From positions 1 through 20,155 of IMG/VR virus record IMGVR_UViG_3300030001_000064: a DNA stretch of 20,155 nucleotides; one strand, given 5' to 3'. The notes beneath the pieces were generated by a model. The model was not told the origin of the DNA, ran no database searches, and worked only from the letters and a program-made list of their open reading frames with translations. A program made the position numbers and the translations under genes. This document shows, one piece after another, positions 3,581-9,059 of the stretch; position 1 is the stretch's first letter; every line of letters starts with the position of its first letter. Source of the DNA: a virus.

Positions 3581-5935
3581 GTGATAGAAGAGGTGATCAC
3601 ACCCCCTGAGCTACGCGGGGCGGCATTAGAACTAGGCAAGTGTACAGACCTAGAGGTCTGTATGGATGGCCCTGCGGGTTGTATAGCAGGTGAAACCAGA
3701 ATATACAACCCGATCACCGGTACACATACGCCGATTAGGGATCTCTATAGAGATAGTATAGCACCAATAGTGCAAACGCTCAGAGGTGCTATACAAGCTG
3801 AGAAACCTTTTATAAAGGGAGTTGCAGATCTCTTTAGAGTGAGAACACGCTCAGGCCGGGAGTGTACTATTACTGGCAACCATCTATTTCTGACACCGGG
3901 CGGGTGGCGCTACGCCTCTTCGTTGCAGATCGGTTTACCCCTTCTTGTATCCGCTTCACCCCTTCATCAGACCATTGAGGCGTCTTACCCCTCAATGTCT
4001 CTGCAAGATGCATGGCATTTGAGCCAAAAAGCTCAAGGTTATCAACATGATTGTTTTGCCTGTCATTATCACGGTGATGCACAACTTCTTGCGGGTCAAG
4101 ATATCGCCCTATCTTTGCCTCTACTACAAGGCGATGCTCACGCACATACCCGTGACGATCCTTATAGGGATGATCGGGGCTTTTTACGAGAATATACCCA
4201 TCCTCATCTACCATACGCCCCCCTTTCCATGCCGGATTATTTTGCATCTTCTGTTCAAAGGGAATATAATCAATGTCATGGTCAACGAGAAACTTCTTTA
4301 CTAACTGATGCTTTGTTCCAATACGACGGGCAATCTCAGATAGAGAAATGCCTTGTTGCGCCCATGCTATCACATTGTCCTGATGTTGATAGCATGCCCC
4401 TCCATGAGCCTTTGTCAGTTCAATACCCCTTCTCTTCAGTAAACCGGTTACGCGACGAGGGGGTAAGCCTAGCTCTTGAGCAGTCAAAACAGTGCTCTTC
4501 GTTCTCTGATACGACTCAAGAATACTCTGTATTTCCTGGTCAGATGCGTGATGATATCCTTTCATTTCATACCTCCAATAGTGATTATACAGCACAATGG
4601 GATACGGTATCAAGTATTGAGTACGTTCGTACTGATGAGTACTATGATCTCCATGTACCGCATGCACACCACTATTTAGCTGAAGGTATGTGGCATCACA
4701 ACACTGGAAAAACGTTCGCGTGCTTATATAAAGTGCATATGATGCTTACGTATTTCCCCGGTACGAAGGCGCTTGTTGCACGCAAAACAAGCGTAGCACT
4801 TGCCTCGACTGCTATCGCAACGTATAAATCGATGATCGATCCCCGTGAGGGCATTACCTTCTTTTCTGGCAACCGCATACGCCCCGCCGCATTTGAATAC
4901 CCCAACGGTTCACAGATGATCCTCACTGGTCTCGATAAGCCTGAGAAGGTGAAGTCACTTGAGATCGACCTTGCCTACATCAATGAAGCAACTGAATGCG
5001 ACTTGCAAGATCTAGAGTTTGTTCGTTCCCGTCTTAGACATGGGAAACTTCCCTATTATCAAGTCATCATGGACGTAAACCCGGAGGGGCCGTCACACTG
5101 GCTTAACTTGCGCATGAATAGCGGAGTGACAAAGCGGCTTGTCTCACGCTTTGAGGATAACCCCCGTTTCTATGACGCTGATGGGCGGCTCACCCCCGAT
5201 GGTGATATGTACATCAATAAGATCCTGGCAGGTTTAACAGGCGTACGCCTCATGCGTCTCTTCTATGGCAAGTGGGTAGGAGCAGAGGGTTCTATTTATG
5301 CCGATACGTGGGATAGACGCCGCAACGTTATCAAGCCATTCCGTATCCCCGCAGATTGGCCCCGCTATCTGGCGGTTGACTTTGGATTTAAACACCCCTT
5401 TGTCTGTCTCTGGATTGCCGTTGATCCTGATGGGCGGCTCATCTTGTACAGAGAGTGGTATAAAACAAACATGATCGTAGAAGATCATGCAAAAGTCATC
5501 AAGCGGCTATCGAGATGGGGACAACCGGGGGGAGAACCACCACCACGGCAGATTATTTGTGACCATGACGCTGAAGATAGAGCCACGCTAGAGCGGCATC
5601 TCGGCATGATGACCACCAAAGCCTATAAGGAAGTGCGCTCAGGTATCCAGGCTGTTCAAGCGCGTTTTCGTGATGCAGGAGACGGACGCGCACGCTTTGA
5701 AGTCTTTGAGAATGCACTGGTTGAACGTGACGCTATTCTCGATGCTGAAAAGAAACCTATCGGCTTCATAGAAGAGGTCGACTCATATGTATGGGCGATG
5801 AATCACGATGGGAGTTATAGAAATGATGAACCCGTAAAAGAGTATGATCATAGCTGTGATCCGGTTCGCTATATTTGCGCACGTTTTGACCGTACGCCCG
5901 GTAAACCGACATATAAGAAGACGATATGGAAATAG
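3581..5935 (+). CDS. terL: terminase large subunit precursor containing an intein
   Basis: The 784-residue precursor becomes a 443-residue large terminase after removal of the intein (residues 34-374). The protein is the ATP-driven packaging motor and headful/end-cutting nuclease. Walker A is split: GPAG at residues 30-33 and TGKT at 375-378. Walker B is IDLAYINEATE at about 462-472. The RNase H-like nuclease half shows D600 (AVDFGF), D661/D663 (ICDHDAED) and D756-H757...D760 (EYDHSCDP). The start is GTG 3581, three bases after the previous stop; GTG 3593 is an in-frame alternative. The spliced length is normal for the family. Removing the intein restores a standard GPAGTGKT P-loop, so ATPase activity should depend on splicing. 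The 3' end overlaps a tiny downstream ORF by ten bases. Confidence 0.93.
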   Translation: MIEEVITPPELRGAALELGKCTDLEVCMDGPAGCIAGETRIYNPITGTHTPIRDLYRDSIAPIVQTLRGAIQAEKPFIKGVADLFRVRTRSGRECTITGNHLFLTPGGWRYASSLQIGLPLLVSASPLHQTIEASYPSMSLQDAWHLSQKAQGYQHDCFACHYHGDAQLLAGQDIALSLPLLQGDAHAHTRDDPYRDDRGFLREYTHPHLPYAPLSMPDYFASSVQREYNQCHGQRETSLLTDALFQYDGQSQIEKCLVAPMLSHCPDVDSMPLHEPLSVQYPFSSVNRLRDEGVSLALEQSKQCSSFSDTTQEYSVFPGQMRDDILSFHTSNSDYTAQWDTVSSIEYVRTDEYYDLHVPHAHHYLAEGMWHHNTGKTFACLYKVHMMLTYFPGTKALVARKTSVALASTAIATYKSMIDPREGITFFSGNRIRPAAFEYPNGSQMILTGLDKPEKVKSLEIDLAYINEATECDLQDLEFVRSRLRHGKLPYYQVIMDVNPEGPSHWLNLRMNSGVTKRLVSRFEDNPRFYDADGRLTPDGDMYINKILAGLTGVRLMRLFYGKWVGAEGSIYADTWDRRRNVIKPFRIPADWPRYLAVDFGFKHPFVCLWIAVDPDGRLILYREWYKTNMIVEDHAKVIKRLSRWGQPGGEPPPRQIICDHDAEDRATLERHLGMMTTKAYKEVRSGIQAVQARFRDAGDGRARFEVFENALVERDAILDAEKKPIGFIEEVDSYVWAMNHDGSYRNDEPVKEYDHSCDPVRYICARFDRTPGKPTYKKTIWK
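3643..3662. repeat. 8-bp hairpin just upstream of the intein insertion site
   Basis: TACAGACC (3643-3650) and GGTCTGTA (3655-3662) form a perfect 8-bp stem with a TAGA loop, extendable by two G-T pairs. It lies in N-extein coding sequence, 17 bases before the first intein codon. It could be an mRNA structure or part of a nuclease recognition region, or it may be fortuitous. Confidence 0.5.
3741..3794. repeat. adjacent palindrome and 10-bp inverted repeat in intein N-terminal part
   Basis: ATCTCTATAGAGAT (3741-3754) is a perfect 14-bp palindrome. Immediately after it, GTATAGCACC (3756-3765) pairs perfectly with GGTGCTATAC (3785-3794) across 19 bases. Both lie downstream of the antisense HNH gene's stop on its transcript and in the intein N-terminal coding region. 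No T-tract follows in either direction, so intrinsic termination is doubtful. Confidence 0.5.
3870..4565 (-). CDS. HNH homing-type endonuclease encoded antisense within the intein
   Basis: The 231-residue protein starts at the ATG at 4565-4563, six bases after GGAGG, and stops at the TAA at 3872-3870. Residues 9-50 and 60-100 look like two helix-turn-helix segments (for example SLSEIARRIGTKHQLVKKFL). Residues 111-186 form an HNH_3-type nuclease domain: NPAWKGG, DGYILVKSPDHP, GYVREHRLVVE, GRYL, then VVHHRDNDRQNNHVDNLELF with H163-H164 and N172/N176, and SNAMH with H186. This arrangement (DNA-binding helices plus HNH) is typical of free-standing phage homing endonucleases. The gene lies wholly inside the terL intein on the other strand, and its last ~27 codons overlap intein block B coding. 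A longer open frame to 4667 lacks a better start. Likely activity is cleavage of intein-less terL; that is inferred. Confidence 0.9.
   Translation of the reverse strand: MKGYHHASDQEIQSILESYQRTKSTVLTAQELGLPPRRVTGLLKRRGIELTKAHGGACYQHQDNVIAWAQQGISLSEIARRIGTKHQLVKKFLVDHDIDYIPFEQKMQNNPAWKGGRMVDEDGYILVKSPDHPYKDRHGYVREHRLVVEAKIGRYLDPQEVVHHRDNDRQNNHVDNLELFGSNAMHLAETLRGKTPQWSDEGVKRIQEGVNRSATKRRSATRPVSEIDGCQ
4572..4576 (-). promoter_or_regulatory. ribosome binding site of the antisense HNH gene
   Basis: On the - strand, GGAGG (4576 down to 4572) precedes ATG 4565 by six bases. It selects this start over the in-frame ATG at 4667. Another ATG at 4570 is out of frame and stops after two codons. The site lies opposite intein residues 331-332. 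Confidence 0.85.
4584..4613 (-). promoter_or_regulatory. predicted sigma-70-type promoter for the HNH gene
   Basis: On the - strand, TTGATA (4613-4608) and a perfect TATAAT (4589-4584) are separated by 18 bases. Transcription would begin near 4579-4576, leaving a very short leader that carries the GGAGG site at or very near its 5' end. The promoter is built into the sense codons for intein residues about 335-345. It is predicted from sequence only; the host sigma factor preferences are unknown. Confidence 0.65.
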
Positions 5936-6006
5936 AAGAGAAGTCACAACCGTTTAAGTGGCAACCGGTTATCCTTGTTGTCAATGGAGAGGATGAAGAT
6001 GAATGA
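5926..6006 (+). CDS. 26-residue coupled ORF
   Basis: A short frame starts at ATG 5926 inside the end of terL (ten-base overlap) and ends at TGA 6004-6006, overlapping the next ATG (ATGA). The peptide begins MEIEEKSQPFKWQP and ends in an acidic NGEDEDE tail. Its placement bridges two genes with overlaps on both sides, as expected for a translated coupling ORF. It is too short for family assignment. Confidence 0.45.
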   Translation: MEIEEKSQPFKWQPVILVVNGEDEDE

Positions 6007-6257
6007 TAAAAGAACGTAATATCATTGTTAAGAAGAAGTTCTATGCGTGCGATACGTGTACAAAAGAAAGCTCTATATTAGATGACTTAGAACCTTCTTT
6101 CTATATCCCGCCTGGATGGGTATTTTTTCATCTTGGATCTACTGTATGGTCGCCCACACGTCATTATTGTAGTCGTGTCTGCTTCAATGAGTATGAGCAA
6201 AAGTACGGAGTAGACTATCACGGATGGTCAAGATATGGGAGGCCAATAGAAGAATGA
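6003..6257 (+). CDS. small zinc-ribbon-like protein (copy 1)
   Basis: This 84-residue protein has a Cys pair CDTC at residues 15-18 and a second pair in YCSRVC near residues 58-62, a plausible four-Cys zinc site. Between them lies PPGWVFFH. The same order (C-x2-C, P-x-GW, then CS-x2-C with aromatic flank) occurs in the gene at 6557, so the two are paralogues. Proteins of this plan are common unassigned small genes in phages. The start overlaps the preceding short ORF (ATGA) and the stop overlaps the next start. Role unknown. Confidence 0.65.
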   Translation: MIKERNIIVKKKFYACDTCTKESSILDDLEPSFYIPPGWVFFHLGSTVWSPTRHYCSRVCFNEYEQKYGVDYHGWSRYGRPIEE

Positions 6258-6544
6258 ATAAGGCTCAAAGGCGCATTGCCAAACTACGCTACAAGATCAT
6301 GCATAGTCAAGGATCACGCCGCAAAGGGGCTTTTATCACGCTTATGCTTATAAGTGATATAGAGGATGCCTATAACACGCTACTTGCGGCTCATGTGCCT
6401 CCACAAGAGATGCGCGATATAGAACAAACGTTTCTCATCGGAGCACTCCATCAAGAGATCTTTGCTGCTTTGCGTATGGAGAGGAATAGACGTATTTGGG
6501 CACAATTTGATTTTCAAGGAGTGGCCCAAGTCGTTCCCCTATGA
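6254..6544 (+). CDS. small helical hypothetical protein
   Basis: I start this gene at ATG 6254, which overlaps the preceding TGA (ATGA); GGGAGG lies about eleven bases upstream. The 96-residue protein has a very basic N-terminus (KAQRRIAKLRYK) and then appears mostly helical, without cysteines. An in-frame ATG at 6224 would create a 34-base overlap and is less likely. I recognise no family. Confidence 0.6.
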   Translation: MNKAQRRIAKLRYKIMHSQGSRRKGAFITLMLISDIEDAYNTLLAAHVPPQEMRDIEQTFLIGALHQEIFAALRMERNRRIWAQFDFQGVAQVVPL

Positions 6545-6556
6545 GGCAAATATGGT

Positions 6557-6793
6557 ATGCTTATAGTTCAATCCTACACCCCAAAGTCATACAGAGAAAG
6601 GGATATCGTGTACAAAGCTCATATAGCGTGTGAAGTATGTACGGCTACAGCACCGATCAAGCAGTACGATTCTGAGTTACCTGCCGGTTGGCTCTGGGTA
6701 CATCGGAGCAGTGAAGATCACTGCGATGATCTCCATTTTTGTAGTTGGGAATGTGTAAAACAGTACATCTTAAATCAGGAGCAATTCCATTGA
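6557..6793 (+). CDS. small zinc-ribbon-like protein (copy 2)
   Basis: This 78-residue protein repeats the plan of the gene at 6003: ACEVC, then LPAGWLWVH, then FCSWEC. The two align through the region before the first Cys pair as well (RERDIVYK versus KERNIIVKK). The ATG at 6557 follows a GAGG by ten bases; GTG 6608 is an alternative start but would lose the shared N-terminal part. It is separated from copy 1 by a single gene, suggesting an old tandem duplication. The TGA overlaps the next gene's TTG start. Confidence 0.65.
   Translation: MLIVQSYTPKSYRERDIVYKAHIACEVCTATAPIKQYDSELPAGWLWVHRSSEDHCDDLHFCSWECVKQYILNQEQFH
6777..6781 (+). promoter_or_regulatory. ribosome binding site selecting TTG start at 6790
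   Basis: AGGAG lies eight bases before TTG 6790, which overlaps the preceding TGA as TTGA. This supports 6790 over the in-frame TTG at 6745, which has no comparable site and would overlap the upstream gene by 49 bases. Confidence 0.65.
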
Positions 6794-7287
6794 GTGAGAG
6801 TGATTTACAGCTAGTGGTAGAAGAAACCATTGATACTACCGATCCCAACTTTGTCAAACAGTTTGCCGGGTTTGTGGGGCCGGGCGTGCCAACGCATACG
6901 CTAGAGGTGAGCAATGATCTACTAGGGGATCGGCTCTTTGCCAGAATCATCGTTAACGGTGTCCACTATGAATGCACGCGTGTACCCGCTCCTGCAAAGA
7001 TCGTACAATACAGCGCCTTTACCATTCAGGGCTTTGCAGGGGATGACATTGAATCTACCCGCTATGATAATCAGGAACGCATAGAAGCCCTCAAAATGCT
7101 CTTCGTGAGTAGTTTCCCCTATGCCGATGACTTAAAAGAAGAAGTGATAACAAACGCTGAGGGTGTTCAATGCGATTATATCGTGCCTTATGAACCAGCC
7201 TATGATGATTGGGGGCTAGCGGCGGTGAAATGCCGCATAATTGACGACTATCATATCTTTGGACGTGAAGAAAGCCCACAATTCTGA
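6790..7287 (+). CDS. hypothetical phage protein
   Basis: The protein is 165 residues from TTG 6790. It begins (M)SESDLQLVVEETIDTTDPNFV and is mixed alpha/beta, with no clear motif. Cysteines near residues 49, 132 and 152 are not arranged as a zinc site. It sits between the zinc-ribbon genes and the portal in the same operon. I do not recognise the family. Confidence 0.6.
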   Translation: MSESDLQLVVEETIDTTDPNFVKQFAGFVGPGVPTHTLEVSNDLLGDRLFARIIVNGVHYECTRVPAPAKIVQYSAFTIQGFAGDDIESTRYDNQERIEALKMLFVSSFPYADDLKEEVITNAEGVQCDYIVPYEPAYDDWGLAAVKCRIIDDYHIFGREESPQF

Positions 7288-7322
7288 GCTTCCCTCGCAA
7301 ACATCTACAAAAAGCCGCTAGA

Positions 7323-7505
7323 ATGGTGTATACTTTTGATGAGTTAGCCGCCCATCTTGGCTTACCTGATGGGTATACACTGGAAAATGTGTTCGTTAAA
7401 GCAAACACTCTTACAATCATCGTTAGCAGTAGCGAGCTACCGGGCGTAGAAGCCTACATGCATGAGGTTATGGACCTCCCTTTATTAGAGAAGGGGGATC
7501 TATGA
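7323..7505 (+). CDS. small hypothetical protein
   Basis: This 60-residue protein begins at ATG 7323 after a 35-base gap, with only a weak purine-rich site upstream. The sequence MVYTFDELAAHLGLPDGYTLENV suggests a short helical/DNA-binding-like N-terminus followed by a beta strand (TLTIIVSS). It ends shortly before the portal gene. Too short to classify. Confidence 0.5.
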   Translation: MVYTFDELAAHLGLPDGYTLENVFVKANTLTIIVSSSELPGVEAYMHEVMDLPLLEKGDL

Positions 7506-7517
7506 AGGATATGATGC

Positions 7518-9059
7518 ATGGTTTCGTATATGCCCACGGCATACAGCCCGTCAGTCGATCAAAACGGGATACAAACACTCTCGAATATGAACATTCCTTA
7601 CGCCGACAAGGAGCGCAAACGCGCACTTCTTGACGCCTGGAAGTCATATCGGGGTGAGTTTCCACCGCCACTCAAAATACAGCCTGACCAGCCAAACGAC
7701 AACATTATCAGCAACAGATGTGCACCGATTGTTGATAAAGGGGTGTCGTTTTTGTTTGGGAAAACCCTCAACATTGAGGCCGCAAAAGAGACGACAGAGC
7801 CAACAAACACCGTAAAAGATGCCATACGCGCCGTATGGGGAGATGACGATGATCGAATGACACTGCTCTCACAGATCGGCATCAATGGCGGCATCACTGG
7901 CATGAGCTTTGTCAAGATTATGCCGCCTGACATGCACCATCCACATACGCGTATCCTTCCCCTCGATAGTTGTATCGTGCGTGTTGTCACCGATAATGAC
8001 GACGTTTCGTGCATCCTTGCCTACGTTATCGAGTATGCGATGGCAAACGAGTGGAATAGACGACAGATTATTTCTCGTATTGATCCAAATGCACCACTTG
8101 GCCTTGACTATGATCAAGAAATGTTTGTAGACCACTGGATTATCACCAACTATATGCGAAAGGGTCAAATCGGTTCCTGGCAACAAACAGGGGAACCGGA
8201 CACGTGGCCCTATCCCTTTGCACCCATCGATTTCTGCCAGAATCTTCCTAATCCGAACGAAACATGGGGTATACCAGATCTGACCCCCGACCTCATTGGT
8301 TTGAACCATTCTCTCAACTTTATCCAAAGCAATACGTCACGTATTATCAAATATCATGGTCATCCTAAAACATGGATCATCGGTATGGATGCAGACGCCG
8401 TAAATACAGCCGTTGATGATCTCATCTGCTTACCATCCTCTGATAGCAAAATCGGCAACCTGGAAATGGTGCAAACGCTGACCGATCAACGCAATTTTGC
8501 AATGGATCTACGCGGCCACATGGATGAACAATCCAGAGTACCGGCTATCGCGCTTGGCCGTGAAACAAGTCTCCCACGTGGCGATATCTCAGGGGTTGCG
8601 CTCAAGCTCTTGCTACAGCCAATTATGGAAAAGACAACACTCAAACAACGACTCTACGGCTCTCTTATCCGGCGTGTTACCAGGGCCGCGCTTGTCATCG
8701 AGGGTGTGCTTAGTCTAGACGAATATCAGAATTATGAAATACAGCTTCATTTTCAGAACATTATGCCTGAAGATGACTTGCAGGCGGCACAGACGGCGCT
8801 CCTACTTAGACAGATCGGAGTATCACTGCAAAGCGCCCTTAACCAGTTAGGATTTGATCCTGAGCAGGAAATAGAACGGCTCAAACATGAGCAGGCCACT
8901 ATCGGGGATCTCTTACCCCAACTTTCAGCGACACAAAAGACACAGCTTGCGGCGTCTTCTCCGTCAGGCAAGGGGGCTATTAATGCCGGGGCCGATATAG
9001 GGGCAAAGCCGCACAAAGCGCCGGTACCATCTGCAAAAGATCCAGGGGGGGCAAAATAG
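7518..9059 (+). CDS. portal protein, SPP1-gp6-like
   Basis: This 513-residue protein has the length and features of the dodecameric portal through which DNA is packaged and to which the connectors attach. The N-terminal segment NRCAPIVDKGVSFLFGKTLN is characteristic of SPP1-type portals. It is followed by the wing/stem region (DLTPDLIGLNHSLNFIQSN) and a C-terminal helical crown rich in Gln and Ala. It follows the terminase genes as in most tailed phages. ATG 7518 is chosen with AAGGAT upstream; ATG 7530 is an alternative. The C-terminus is a Gly/Ala/Pro-rich tail. No MuF-type minor head gene follows. Confidence 0.85.
   Translation: MVSYMPTAYSPSVDQNGIQTLSNMNIPYADKERKRALLDAWKSYRGEFPPPLKIQPDQPNDNIISNRCAPIVDKGVSFLFGKTLNIEAAKETTEPTNTVKDAIRAVWGDDDDRMTLLSQIGINGGITGMSFVKIMPPDMHHPHTRILPLDSCIVRVVTDNDDVSCILAYVIEYAMANEWNRRQIISRIDPNAPLGLDYDQEMFVDHWIITNYMRKGQIGSWQQTGEPDTWPYPFAPIDFCQNLPNPNETWGIPDLTPDLIGLNHSLNFIQSNTSRIIKYHGHPKTWIIGMDADAVNTAVDDLICLPSSDSKIGNLEMVQTLTDQRNFAMDLRGHMDEQSRVPAIALGRETSLPRGDISGVALKLLLQPIMEKTTLKQRLYGSLIRRVTRAALVIEGVLSLDEYQNYEIQLHFQNIMPEDDLQAAQTALLLRQIGVSLQSALNQLGFDPEQEIERLKHEQATIGDLLPQLSATQKTQLAASSPSGKGAINAGADIGAKPHKAPVPSAKDPGGAK

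Larger units (their letters stand above)
3680..4702 (+). other. intein in TerL Walker A, with antisense gene replacing a fused endonuclease
   Basis: The intein begins at Cys34 directly after GPAG and ends at Asn374 directly before TGKT. Block A reads CIAGETRIYNP, and block B reads CTITGNHLFLTPGGW with the expected T-x-x-H (T98, H101). Block F reads YYDLHVPHAHHYLAEG (354-369), and block G ends in His373-Asn374 followed by Thr375 as the downstream nucleophile. No LAGLIDADG motif or fused sense-strand nuclease is visible. The middle (residues 97-328) is the reverse complement of an HNH gene and reads as an unstructured His/Ser/Gln-rich chain. The splicing parts alone total roughly 130 residues, the size of a mini-intein. 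P-loop insertion is a known favoured intein position. Confidence 0.92.

Noticed and set aside
3680-4702. TerL insertion considered as a group I or II intron, or as a conventional intein with fused endonuclease
   Set aside because: The frame is open throughout and ends show protein-splicing residues (Cys1, T-x-x-H, His-Asn, Thr+1), so an intron is not needed. No LAGLIDADG or sense-strand HNH motif exists between blocks B and F.
7598-8327. Minus-strand open frames of 138 and 152 codons opposite the portal gene
   Set aside because: No domain, no good ribosome binding site, and the sense strand holds a clear portal protein. Unlike the terL antisense gene, they show no motif.
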